Below, one piece after another: positions 29,987 through 39,924 of a DNA stretch of 64,000 bases. The DNA is from Pseudoips prasinana (lineage: Eukaryota; Arthropoda; Insecta; Lepidoptera; Nolidae), in assembly GCA_951640165.1 (NCBI GenBank), contig OX621260.1, positions 24,384,001-24,448,000 on the forward strand, given 5' to 3'. How positions within the stretch are numbered: position 1 is the first letter of the stretch; every line of letters starts with the position of its first letter. The notes beneath the pieces are model-generated. The model made no database searches. It saw nothing but the letters and a program-made list of their open reading frames with translations, and was not told the origin of the DNA. The translations under genes and the position numbers were made by a program.

Positions 29987-30045
29987 GGCTGGACAAGCTC
30001 TGATTAGTTTGGGATCAGATGGTCGTGTATGAATAATAGTATAGA

Positions 30046-30524
30046 GATTATATAGTTATATTATTACAGAGTTCTAGCGATTCACCAGGTTAACGATTAT
30101 CAATTACTAACTATTAAAATGCCTATTCGTTTCTTTTCCATACGATATATAACTGTATATATTTACGTTAAGGTTATAAATTTATCTTAATATCCCCTTA
30201 TTTCTGCAACTACAAGTAACATAGACCTCTCGGCACAAAAATAATATCATACGTTTATGTTCTTACGTCGTAACGTACAACATAAAGGCAGTTCCACACG
30301 CTATCGTTACTTTATCAGTGTCGGCGTTAGCTATAACGGTAGGCTTGATAAGTCGCGTGTCAACGTGTCATGCGATGCCCTTTTAGTAGCGATTTTTCTG
30401 CCTCAAATGGATAAGAGGGAAAAGGGAACGTTACGTGGGTAACATTAAAGCTGTAACCAAGATATGTCTCTATATAACTTGTTCCTCTGTATGATGTAAG
30501 TATACGTATTTTTCTAATTCAAAT
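30046..30524. other. Intergenic
   Basis: Nothing recognised; a 61-codon frame at 30257 has no family features. Confidence 0.4.
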
Positions 30525-31025
30525 ACAATTCAAAAATCATTTATTCCTTAAAACATTTACAATTATTTGGAATTGTAATTTTTGTTTCCCCTACCGTGCA
30601 GGGCATGACGTGGCAGCTACTGATAAAACCCTGTCAGAAAACTCAGTGGGAAGTCCTTTCTTTTTTTTAAATAAAATATACTTAAGTAAGATTAGTTACA
30701 ATTACTTATGTGTGTTGACTCAGTACAACTAAATCCCAAGTCTTTTGTCACTTAAATAATAAGAAAGCTTGTAATATACTACATAATTTGGCTTTAATAA
30801 TTCTTTTAAACTTATTCGTAGACAATTCTCTAATATCATTGGGAAGTTTGTTATAGAATCTTATTACATTGCCCCATAAAAGAGTTACTTATTTTGTGGC
30901 GACGGGTAGAATGCAATATGAGATTATTCTTATATCTAGTATTTATATTATGTTTATCGCTCCTTTTACAGAAGGAATCGACATTTTTATGCAATACTGA
31001 TATTGCGTAATGGTCGCAATAATAA
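30525..31025 (-). pseudogene. LINE C-terminus and 3' UTR, copy 2
   Basis: Same family as 23668. The reverse strand gives NKLPNDIRELSTNKFKRI, then the 3' UTR with ACTTGGGATTTAGTTG and AGCTGCCACGTCATGCC. This copy extends further 5' (to CGGAGCGATAAACATAATAT). It is interrupted by stops and is 5'-truncated. Confidence 0.65.
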
Positions 31026-31096
31026 TATTCTATAATATAATATCCTGGGACATTATGCACACACGGCCATCTAATCCCAAACTAAGCAGAGCTTGT

Positions 31097-31219
31097 CCGC
31101 ACGGTTACATATCAAGCGATACATTTCCAGTATAAGCTGATCTCGCGTTAAATAGGATTTCATACAATGAGAGGTCAGGTTATATTCGAAATGTATAGCT
31201 TGATATGTAGCCGTGTGTA
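31097..31219. mobile_element. Palindromic MITE family 4 inside SINE C
   Basis: CGCACGGTTACATATCAAGC ... GCTTGATATGTAGCCGTGTG. Homologous to 3993-4123. Confidence 0.78.
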
Positions 31220-31241
31220 CTATAGAAACCAGATAACTGAA

Positions 31242-31600
31242 GTACTCCTAGGGGTCGCGGCGGCAGTGTGAGAAGTGTCCTCTACTGTCGCCACGTACAA
31301 GCGGCTCCGGGATGACAGCGATCTGTTTGTGGCGCAGTCGCTGTGCCGTACTGGCAGGAGTCGGCAATAGGGGAGGGCAATCCAAAGGAGTCCTCCCAGG
31401 GTACGTGTCCCGACCATCTGGGACATGGCGCAAAAGGGGGGTACCGGAGCAGCATACCCGCGTTCCCGGGACTCCCCCATCAGGCGCCAAGAGAAGTCCA
31501 CGGCAGGTAGGTTTAGTCGGTGCAAGTCTGACATACCCACCCGCAAACACTTTTTGCGGGTGGCATGCGAAAGCATTCCCCGTGCCTTATCAAAAAAAAA
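31242..31600 (+). mobile_element. 5'-truncated R1-like LINE 3' UTR
   Basis: The plus strand matches the reverse of 61967-62310 (GCGGTGGCAGTATGAGAAGT region, CCATCTGGGACATGGCGC, AAAGCATTCCCCGTGCCTTA) and ends in a 10-A tail. An 11-bp target duplication AGATAACTGAA lies at 31231-31241 and 31601-31611. Confidence 0.85.
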
Positions 31601-31865
31601 AGATAACTGAATACTAACTATACTACTCCTTCTTTTTTGTAAATACATACTTATATAGATAATTACACCCAGACTCAGGACAAACAGACATGTCCGTGAC
31701 ATATGTCTGTTCTGGGTGGGAAACAAACCCATGAACAGAGAGCATTTACAAACCACTCCAACCCGTCCGTCAATGAAGTAGACTCTACGTCAATACATAC
31801 ACTAAATATAGAGGTATGGCAATACCTACCTGAAGTACCTGTTTGCCATACCTACTATTGGAATA

Positions 31866-32190
31866 AAATAAAATAAAAAAGGTTATTATTCACGTAGACT
31901 TTAAAAAAGCGCTTGTAAATTTATAGTCAGAACATGTTCATAGTAATTAATTTATTATTATTTCTAGGTACATATAGATATTTAGGTACACGGATTGTAG
32001 GAAATAATTTACAATAAGATTTATTTTATAATAGTAACGATATTTAGCTAACTTAAATTAAGTTATTATCAAGGATCATGTGTAGGTTTAATTATCTGAA
32101 TTTTCAATTGTAGCTATATTTTTACTACATATTTTCTGAATGGTTCTGTCTATATTAAGGTACGAATTAAATGTTATTATTGTGGTGGAC
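31866..32190 (+). repeat. Dispersed family G, plus copy
   Basis: Contains CACGTAGACTTTAAAAAAGC, GTCAGAACATGTTCATAG, TATAGATATTTAGGTACACG and late GGTTCTGTCTATATTAAGG. Confidence 0.75.
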
Positions 32191-32471
32191 CTTGTGTTTA
32201 TAACGACGGTCGCGCTTTAATGCTACCAAACCAGCGAAACAAACTCAGCGAGTGTCTCTACTACCGGTCTCAACACAGCCCAGTTGAGACGCTCCGGCGA
32301 AACATACTCAATCAACTATAAAAGCTCACTTACGACCCTTAAATTGATCCTCGGTGCTTTTGCAGCTGGCTTCTCTAGTTGCAATTCTCTCGTTTTGATT
32401 TTCGTTTCGATTTGAGTTTTGGATGTCGTTGAAATACAAATCCGAGGAATGATCATACCCTGACGGGAAAT
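32191..32471. other. Intergenic
   Basis: No family recognised. Confidence 0.35.
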
Positions 32472-32612
32472 GTACAGACGCCAGCACATCAAGCTACCCC
32501 AATCTGTCAAATTTCCCCAATTGAACGTGAACCTTATGGTTTTGTGATAAAGTTGAAAATCTATAAAAGAAGTTTGACAGATTGGGGTAGCTGGATGTGC
32601 TAGCGTCTGTAC
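32472..32612. mobile_element. Foldback MITE family 2, complete copy
   Basis: GTACAGACGCCAGCACATCA ... GTGCTAGCGTCTGTAC, 141 bp. Confidence 0.88.
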
Positions 32613-33167
32613 ATTTAGGGGAGGGCACAATGAGTGAGTGTTGACACAGTAATTCTCGAGGGTCACTTCGCTAAATCTATCGACAGACTTCCTTTACTGT
32701 ATTTTTGACTAAAATGGGTTTTATTTTCTTTATAAATTTAGGAAGGGCTGGGCTTATTTGTGCTACATAATACAACTATACATTTTATTCAAGTTTAGTA
32801 CTAAATTTTTCGTTACATCTTTTGTATGTATTTTATTTTTACTTGTATTTTTAGGTACATATACAACATGTAACGTAATTAACGCACACCCTCAAACACC
32901 CCAATTAGAATATTATGTTACATTCATAATACATACCTACACTGAATTTTTTATTTAACATGAATATATGCATTGATTGTTATTGACTAAATTAGTTTCT
33001 TGGAATAAAGTTTTTATTTTGTATTGAATGATGGAATTTCTAAGAATACAAATAAAACTGCGATTTTAAAAGTCTTATTACTTTGACTTAAAGTCCAATT
33101 CAATTTGTTTTGACTGTACAGGATTAGTATCACCATAATTTGCGTAGTTTTAATTATTATTGCTGCT
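32613..33167. other. AT-rich intergenic
   Basis: A 66-codon hydrophobic frame at 32758 lies in low-complexity AT sequence and shows nothing gene-like. Confidence 0.4.
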
Positions 33168-33423
33168 GTGTGGTGACGGCGACAAATATCGGAATCAGAA
33201 TATCATCACCCCATCTCATCCCGTGGGGGGCGTAGAAGTCGGCCCGAGGGAATATCTACCAGAGGATGGGCAGCAGCTTCCTTCTGATTACTATGACCAT
33301 CTTACTGCGATCGCCAACCCGCCTGCCAAGCGTGGCGATTATGGCATATCCCCCGAAGACGGTTCTTGAGGGAGGCTTGTCCAGCAGTGGACTTATTTAG
33401 CTGTAATGATGATGATGATGATG
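33168..33423 (+). repeat. Dispersed family E, copy 2
   Basis: TGTGGTGACGGCGACAAATA to GTCCAGCAGTGGACTTATTT and (ATG)n. It is almost colinear with 18917-19175. Confidence 0.7.
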
Positions 33424-33540
33424 AATTATTATTGAGATAAAATTACCTATTTTAAAAATGATATAAATCGTTTCAGTAAACGATTCTGAATAAACTATTT
33501 TCAGGATGTGCGTTAATTAAGTTACATGTTGCCTTATAAC

Positions 33541-33737
33541 CGAATCATCATCATCATATCAACCGAAAGACGTCCACTGCTGGACAAAGGCCTCCCCCAA
33601 AGATCTCCACAATTGCCAGTCTTGCGCTATCCGCATCCAGCGATTTCCAGCGACCCGCACAAGATCATCGGTCCATCTTGTAGGGGGCCTGCCCACGCTG
33701 CGTCTTCCGGTTCGTGGTCGCCACTCGAGAACCTTTT
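33541..33737 (-). repeat. RTE-type LINE 3' end
   Basis: (CAT)n, GAAAGACGTCCACTGCTGGA, GATTTCCAGCGACCCGCACA and GGTTCGTGGTCGCCACTCGA. Shorter than the copy at 29342. Confidence 0.78.
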
Positions 33738-33822
33738 AACCGAATAAATATATTTATTTTTTTATATAACCAAATGAAGACCCATTTTGACCCATCGTAT
33801 TAATGGCATCATACAAATGTAA

Positions 33823-34102
33823 TGTCCTACTAACCGAATTTCGGCCACGGCGGCCAGTCTCAATGGACACTAGCCACTAGCCGAGGGATGTATTATAATG
33901 CACAAGTGTATGCGCAAATGTAGCCGCACGAGGTAGAGTTGTGTGCCGGTATTACACAACTCCCAGTCTTTGAGCTGATAATGAAAAATTTAATTAGGTA
34001 ATAGAAAAATCCCATAATCACTTTTTGGCTTGACTCGGGATTTGAACCCAGGACCTCATTATCTGCGGTTGAACACGCCACCGCTAGTCCAACCAGGGAG
34101 TC
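33823..34102 (-). repeat. SINE B, minus copy
   Basis: Reverse strand: TTGGACTAGCGGTGGCG head, B box GGGTTCAAATCCCGAGTC, then a body with one large internal deletion relative to copy 1. Confidence 0.7.
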
Positions 34103-34395
34103 ACAAATATACCGTGGTTTCAGAATGGTAACAAAATTTTTGTTCATTAACCTTTTGACCGCCACGGTCATGTATAAATGACAAACCTAATGTGCCCAGC
34201 ATGCAACGGTATGACTACATGGTCGTGACATGAAAAGGTTAAAATGCAGAAGCAGGTACTACCCATTATAATTATTATAGCACAACATCCCTTAGTTAAT
34301 TTGAATGACCATAAGTAGGTCTAAAAGTATCACGGTTAGTCGTTCCCCAATTCTACTGGTTCGTATTTACGATACAATCTTATTCCTTACGCGAC
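34103..34395. other. Intergenic
   Basis: Nothing recognised. Confidence 0.4.
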
Positions 34396-34690
34396 GTCCT
34401 GCGTGAGCGATCTAAACGCGAACGCGAAGCGGCGCGAAAACAACAAACAGTCGAAGCCTATTGAAGTGGCCTACGTGACCAAACGCGCGTGCGGTGCGGT
34501 GCGGAGCGACGCGACATGAAGCAAACGCGATCAGTTGGCTTGATATTTTCGCGCGAACTGGGTGCGGTGCCATCGTGTTTTTGCGGCGTCGGTGGCGGCT
34601 TCGCGAGATGATACGCGTGCACGTAGGACATAGCCACCGCGTCGCACCGCATCGCATTGAATTCGCGTGTCACCGCTTCATAATCGCGTT
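34396..34690. repeat. GC-rich, CpG-rich island
   Basis: GC-rich stretch with many GCG, CGC and GCGGTGCG units in AT-rich surroundings. It has similar outer words (AACGCGAACGCGAAGCGG left, AAGCGAACGCGATTATG reversed right). Possible MITE; the short frames in all directions are composition artefacts. Confidence 0.45.
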
Positions 34691-34742
34691 CGCTTTGAAC
34701 CGCCTACGTAGGACCTACGTCCTACGTAGGCGGTTCAAAGCG
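34691..34742. repeat. Perfect 23-bp-arm palindrome
   Basis: Arms CGCTTTGAACCGCCTACGTA+GGA and their exact complement around a 6-nt spacer CCTACG. Confidence 0.92.
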
Positions 34743-35120
34743 TTAGACATCTTCGCTACCATGAGCAGAACGATCAGCTTGGCTATATGTTCTCAAGTGT
34801 AATATCTACGGGCCTTATTAACATTGTGGCCATCAATATAGTGCTCGGCGAGATTAGATATAACATCGGCAGTAGTAATACCGACATCTATGGAGCATGA
34901 CGTCAAACGATGGGAAACCGCAACAGACACGATATCAGTTTGTAATCCCCTGATTAAACATCTAATTGTTTCTGACCTAATGACAGTCAATTGTATTGTC
35001 TATTAACAGTGAATGATAATAAAGCAAATATTACTGTGTCGATCAAATAATAGCTATATTTATCAGCAATATAAAAGTGTTTCCGAGATTTATAGAAAAC
35101 TTACATACTAGTATAGAGAG
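34743..35120. other. Intergenic
   Basis: No recognised feature. Confidence 0.4.
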
Positions 35121-35408
35121 GTAGGGCACAGCGTTCATTCGCTCAAAGAGCAGCCCGACTGGGAGAAAACCTCCACCTTACAGAAGACATTCCTTAATAA
35201 TAACATTAATCATTTTAATGTTGTCTAATTAAGGTCGCCAGGGCTCATCAGGGGGTGAGGGGGAGCAAAAAAACTTGTTTCGCACTACTCTTAAAGGCCG
35301 GCAATGTACCCACCACTCCTCTGGTGTTGCGAGTGTACATGGGCGGCGGTAATCACTTACCATCAGGTGACCCACTTGCTCGTTTGTCGCCCTCTGATAT
35401 AAAAAAAA
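35121..35408 (+). repeat. LINE 3' UTR family J
   Basis: GTAGGGCACAGCGTTCATTC, GAGCAGCCCGACTGGG, GGCGGCGGTAATCACTTACC, GATATAAAAAAAA tail. Confidence 0.72.
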
Positions 35409-35514
35409 TCAACTAGGTACATTGATTTAAATGATTTTCAAACAATATTGATTCTAACTCTCGTACAAAAATATCTTACTAGTACTAATAGCACATAGCT
35501 CGAAGAAATGACGG

Positions 35515-35690
35515 GCGTTGGAGCTGGAAGGTTCTCGAGTGGCGACCACGAGCTGAAAGACGCAGTGTGGGCAGGTGCCTTCTAGATGGACTAATGATCT
35601 TGAGAGGGTCGCTGGAAACTGCTGAATGCGGATAGCTCAAGACCGGCAATTGTGAAGATCTTTGGGGGAGGCCTTTGTGCAGGAGGAAAC
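35515..35690 (+). repeat. RTE-type LINE 3' end
   Basis: GGTTCTCGAGTGGCGACCAC, GGTCGCTGGAAACTGCTG and AAGATCTTTGGGGGAGGCC; the terminal (ATG)n is lost. Confidence 0.68.
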
Positions 35691-36430
35691 GTATTTTGGT
35701 TGACTTGCTTTATTTATTTATTTACTTTAATTAAAACGGTAGAACACCAATTACAGTAATTAAAGATAATTATTACAATGATCAATTAAAATATTAATAA
35801 GCGAACATAAACATTGATTTTAAAACACAATCATACATCATTCTCACTGAAACGCAAACATTCTAACAATATATCCGACCATCCATTCATGATGATGATT
35901 ACGATGAGTCGTCGGCTTTAATGGTATCTGATACTTATTAACACCAGCAAAAGTACTTAACATTTTATATGCAACTAAGCCTTTCAAAACCATCTCTTTT
36001 TATCCATTTTATTTTTAATAATCTGCATGACGTGAAATCAATGTATTACGTACATTATGTATCAACTCAAAAGCAGTTTAGTATAAATCCCAAAACAAAG
36101 GTACCAACAACATCCACGTTGTACCATTCGTACGAAATTACGTTCCCATTCAATTTGCGATGTTTCGTCTGTACTAGCGGGATGTTTCATCGGTTTATAA
36201 TCCAATGGAATCGCGATGTGGACAATATTCCCGGGTCTGCTTCACTCCACAAAAGACCTTTCAGATATACCGAAATAGCCGATGTACAATAAACGTAATA
36301 TCTATCAATTCTATTTTGATATCGAATGTGGTTTTGATTACTTGTCGTACATTAAAATATAATGATCTTGTTGTCTAGTGTTCAGGTACCTTATATTATT
36401 ATTATTTGTTGTTGGTCACCCCATATCATC
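35691..36430. other. Intergenic, with an unconvincing 107-codon frame
   Basis: A frame from ATG 35969 to 36292 has no motif, no signal peptide and AT-driven composition. I do not annotate it as a gene. Confidence 0.4.
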
Positions 36431-36442
36431 ACCCGGGTGTCG

Positions 36443-36784
36443 GAGTTTTGGCGCCAACGCGGAAAAAGACGCATCGAGGCTATGTTTTGTAAATATGATG
36501 GATTTTTAGACATAACATCTTCGACAACGTACACAAGTGGAGGAAAGTGCGATATTGCCGTGAATTGTGATTTTCCGTGTTGTACCAAAACTCCATAAAA
36601 GCCTCTAGTAAAGTCTCCACTGCTTTACTGGGGTTGGACAAGGTCTATGTATGACTTGACTGTGACGGACTTTACTTGACAATGACGGAAATAAATGATA
36701 TAAAAATATATTTACTGAAGGCTCATAAGGCCAAAGAAGCCAGAGCCGTAAAATGGAATTAAAAAAAAAAAAAAAAAAAAAAAA
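36443..36784 (+). pseudogene. Poly-A retrocopy with target duplication, source unknown
   Basis: About 318 bp plus 24 A (36761-36784) lie between two copies of CCCGGGTGTCG (36432-36442 and 36785-36795). Its first 52 codons are open to a TAA, ending MFCKYDGFLDITSSTTYTSG then GKCDIAVNCDFPCC, a short Cys-rich stretch. A possible AATAAA occurs near 36690. The flanking sequence (GGTGTCGTAAAAGGCAACTA) is itself a common repeat. It could be a processed copy of a host mRNA 3' end or the 3' end of an unrecognised LINE or SINE. I cannot tell which. Confidence 0.55.
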
Positions 36785-36854
36785 CCCGGGTGTCGTAAAA
36801 GGCAACTAAAGGATATACCACGTAGTCGGGCAGCAGCGCCATCTGTGTACTAGC

Positions 36855-37112
36855 TGACGACCCGGTTGGCGTGGTTGGTAAATGCTTGCCATCACGCCGC
36901 AGGTCGTGGGTTCGATACCCACCTAGGACTATTATATGTTTGCATGAACATGTCTGTTTGCCCTGAGCCTGGGTGTAATTATTTATATAAGTATGTATAT
37001 ACAAAAGAAAACTAGAATATGTACTGTATCAGTTATCTGGTTTCCATAGTACAAGCTCTGCTTAGATTGGATACAGATGGCCGTGTGTGAATAATGTCCC
37101 AGGATATAATTA
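36855..37112 (+). repeat. SINE C, full length
   Basis: CCCGGTTGGCGTGGTTGGTA head, GGGTTCGATACCC B box, tail GTCCCAGGATATAATTATA. Confidence 0.87.
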
Positions 37113-37354
37113 TAAAAAACTACCACCTAACTGCGGTCACCAACTCGCATGCCAAGCGAAAAGCACCATTATAAAAACATATGGGGGAGGCCTATATACT
37201 AACTACTAATGATCTGTATGTTTGCTAACACTAGGTTAAGAACACTGTTACTAACAAATATGGACCAAAGTCTGAAATAAATGTATATATTATTATTATT
37301 ATTATATCCAGCAGTGGACAATTTTAGGCTGATAATGATTAAAAAACGCATGCA
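37113..37354. repeat. Fragments of LINE tails
   Basis: A family E-like piece (AACTGCGGTCACCAACTCGC), then a LINE 3' UTR-like tail (GAAATAAATGTATATATTAT with (ATT)n) and a TCCAGCAGTGGAC piece at 37308. Confidence 0.5.
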
Positions 37355-37597
37355 GGGGCTCTAACGGCTAAGTCGCCGAACATCGATTTCTTAAATGGGG
37401 TTCAAATAAATAAAGGTTAAAAATGATTTAATCAATCGTTAAATCGGCTTCCATGAGCACATGTAACGTCATAAATGTTCCGGAATTGATTGTCAACGTT
37501 GAAGCCGATTTAACGATTGATTAATTCATTTTTAACCATTATTTACTTGAACGCCATTTAAGAAATCGATGTTCGGCGACTTAGCCGGTAGAGCCTC
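37355..37597. mobile_element. Foldback MITE family 1, copy 3 (243 bp)
   Basis: GGGGCTCTAACGGCTAAGTC ... TTAGCCGGTAGAGCCTC. Same length as copies 1 and 2. Confidence 0.87.
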
Positions 37598-38154
37598 TGG
37601 AAGTCGTTTGATATCAAAACTTCCCACGTAATTAAGTCACTGGAGCTAAGAAACAACTAACAAGCCAAATAATATAAACATTTTTACTAAAACGGTGTAG
37701 AGTCACGGTTTATAAATCCGTTTATTTTTGTTTTATAGTTTAACGAGGAGCAGTATTATGGCTTCCGCGCTCCGCTGAGGTTTCCCTAACTCAATTCATT
37801 AGTTAACTAAGTAGGTAACAAATTCTAATTACGCTAGGTACTGTAAAGTTTTATATTAGTGAGAGGGAATTTAAATAGAAATGTTGCCGATGCATGATGC
37901 GTATCATGATTCAACATGTCAGCGGAATGACGCCCACAGCTGGAGATAAGCCTTCCCAAAAGATTTTCCACAAGGGAGTAGTGTCCATCATTTAAGCATC
38001 GTCCCAACAGAGTGACCTCTATTGGGACGTCGGTTTGCAACCGTGTTGAAGATGCTTGTGATTCAGCTGCTTCAGTTTGTCCAGCCGGGCTTAAATATTT
38101 ATTTTATTTGTTTTTTAATATTTGTTGTTATAGCGGCAACAGAAATACAACTAC
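37598..38154. other. Intergenic with an eroded RTE tail
   Basis: 37905-37970 recalls the RTE tail in reverse (CAGCGGAATGACGCCCACAG). The rest is unrecognised. Confidence 0.4.
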
Positions 38155-38258
38155 TGTGAAAATTTATATGTCTAACTATAGCGGTGACAGACGGACAGAC
38201 AGACAGCGAAGTCTTAGCAATAGGGTCCCTATACCCTTTGGGTACGGAACCCTAAAAA
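38155..38258 (-). repeat. Dispersed family L fragment
   Basis: Reverse strand: TTAGGGTTCCGTACCCAAAG and GACTTCGCTGTCTGTCTG. Compare 15413. Confidence 0.6.
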
Positions 38259-38289
38259 TGATAAGATTTATGATATATATTAAAGAGAG

Positions 38290-38562
38290 GTAGGGCACAG
38301 CTTTCATCCGCCCCAAGAGCAGCCCGACTGGGTAAGCACCTCCACCTTACAGAAGACATTCCTTAATAATAACTTTAAAGTTGTGTATCTGGGTGTGAGT
38401 ATGGTCGCCAGAGCTCATCGGGGTGGGGGGAAGGGTCAGCTACTATTTTGCTGACTCTTTTAAAGGGCGGCAACACACTCGTGACTCCTCTGGTGTTGCG
38501 AGTGTACATGGGCGGCGGTGATCACTTACCATCAGGTGATCCGCTTGCTATTACATAAAAAT
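38290..38562 (+). repeat. LINE 3' UTR family J
   Basis: GTAGGGCACAGCTTTCATCC, GAGCAGCCCGACTGGGTAAG, GGGCGGCGGTGATCACTTAC. Confidence 0.72.
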
Positions 38563-39196
38563 AAACAAATTTGAACTATTACAAACTATATTGCAACATT
38601 TGAACATTTTTGCTGGTTTTTCTAGCATAATATATTAAAATCTCAATATAGCTTTTTGTTAGTATATTCCCTCTATCCAACCCGTATTATGTTAAACATA
38701 AGCGAAACCATTTAAATCAAAAGGCATACCTAGATACAAATATCACGGGAGTACGTGCCTGACATTAGATTTATACTTCGCTCCGGGAGAAAATTATGGA
38801 GTAGGAGCTTTAACACCTAGTTTACTTGAGAAACGCGATACAATGCATTCAAATGCAAACATAGACCGATATTTTACCGTTAAACCGACACCGGATTCCA
38901 CTGCATTGCCTTTCCAGCACTATGATCTATATAGGAGGAACAAGAGGAGCATGCCAATTTAGATTGAAACTGTTTTTATTGATATGACTTTTAAAGTTAC
39001 TCCAAGATGTATTTTTGAATTTTGTATTTATTCATTTATTTTCAAATTTATGTACACACTGAAAGTATAAAAGAAAGAAAGAATAACAAACAAGAGAAGA
39101 CATTGCACAAAGGTACTACTTATTCTTTAATCTATTCCAGTAGACCTGCAAGAGGAGATTTTGGAAGAGGGGAAGATATGAGTGTGTAGGATGATA
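38563..39196. other. AT-rich intergenic
   Basis: No gene or family seen. Confidence 0.4.
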
Positions 39197-39290
39197 TACA
39201 TACATACGAACAAAATACATAAATACATACATACGAACAAAATACATAAATACATACACACGAACAAAATACACATATACATAAATACAT
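39197..39290. repeat. 27-bp tandem repeat, about 3 units
   Basis: Unit ACATACGAACAAAATACATA + AATACAT, drifting in the third unit. It explains the Tyr/Ile/His-rich frames on both strands here. Confidence 0.8.
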
Positions 39291-39394
39291 ACATAATTAA
39301 AAATAATAAACTACATAAAATACATATATCTAAGGCAAAGAGGAAAGGAAGTGTTCTTTTAAATAAATAAAACAAAGTAGATAAAAATAAAATT

Positions 39395-39566
39395 AATAAG
39401 GTTTTTATCCACGTAGACTTTAGTAATATAGTTAAGTATACAAAATTCTTTCTAGGTATAGACGCCAGCACATTAAGCTACCCCAATCTGTCATTTTTTT
39501 TGGTGGTTGTACATGGTGTTTGTACATATAGATATTTAGGTGCACGCTACGAATTGGATGAAAATA
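39395..39566 (+). repeat. Family G, left part, with half of MITE 2
   Basis: GGTTTTTATCCACGTAGACT, then half of a family 2 MITE (TAGACGCCAGCACATTAAGC at 39460), then ATAGATATTTAGGTGCACG. It continues after the gypsy element at 41966. Confidence 0.65.
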
Positions 39567-39570
39567 TATA

Positions 39571-39924
39571 TGACGGCGTTTACGTCAAAACATCAGGTTG
39601 ACACGACTGTCAATGTCAACCTAGCGAAGCGTCATTGTCGATGGTGGTGTGGGCGGCCATCTTGAAGTCACTTTTGAACGAGACGGCGCCCGCGCACCAC
39701 GCTTGTGACGAATCGCTGAGAATCTTCGCCATCAAGATATTTTAAGATTTCATTTGATTGATTTTACATTGTAGTAATCACTAAACATCTAATTAAATCG
39801 TGATTCTTGTGAATTACGTTGATTGTGATTTGAAGTAATTTATTTCTGTTCCGCCCTCACCTACCCATGAAATTATAAGAGGATGAGTTGTGGTGAAGAG
39901 CCTTCAGGCCGTCCTGCCTCCACA
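39571..39924 (+). repeat. 5' LTR of the gypsy-like element
   Basis: Begins TGACGGCGTTTACGTCA, two inverted CREB/ATF-type half sites. An AGGTTGACA/TGTCAACCT hairpin follows, then GCGGCCATCTTG, a YY1-like core. The gag ATG lies inside at 39883. Confidence 0.88.

Larger units (their letters stand above)
29216..30045 (+). repeat. SINE C with three later insertions
   Basis: The SINE C head and first half lie at 29216-29341 (B-box-like GGGTACGATTCCC). The middle piece (TATCAGTTATCTGGTTTTCA) is at 29806-29854 and the end (CAAGCTCTGATTAGTTTGGG) is at 29987-30045. The gaps hold an RTE 3' end, a Helitron and a family 2 MITE. Confidence 0.75.
31055..31770 (-). repeat. SINE C (minus) with a MITE and an R1-like LINE inserted
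   Basis: SINE C tail pieces (ATCCTGGGACATTATGCA) at the left, GCAGAGCTTGT before the MITE, TATAGAAACCAGATAACTGA after it, then after the LINE the remaining body and B box to about 31770. Confidence 0.72.

Noticed and set aside
34412..34802. Overlapping frames on both strands in the CpG-rich island
   Set aside because: Long frames in several directions at once are explained by GC-rich composition; no motif or codon signal.
35969..36292. 107-codon frame from ATG
   Set aside because: No motif, no homologous copy in the window, no splice or poly-A context; length is within chance for 64 kb.
39182..39471. Hydrophobic Cys/Tyr/Phe-rich 114-codon frame (minus)
   Set aside because: Produced by the 27-bp tandem repeat and AT-rich flanks.
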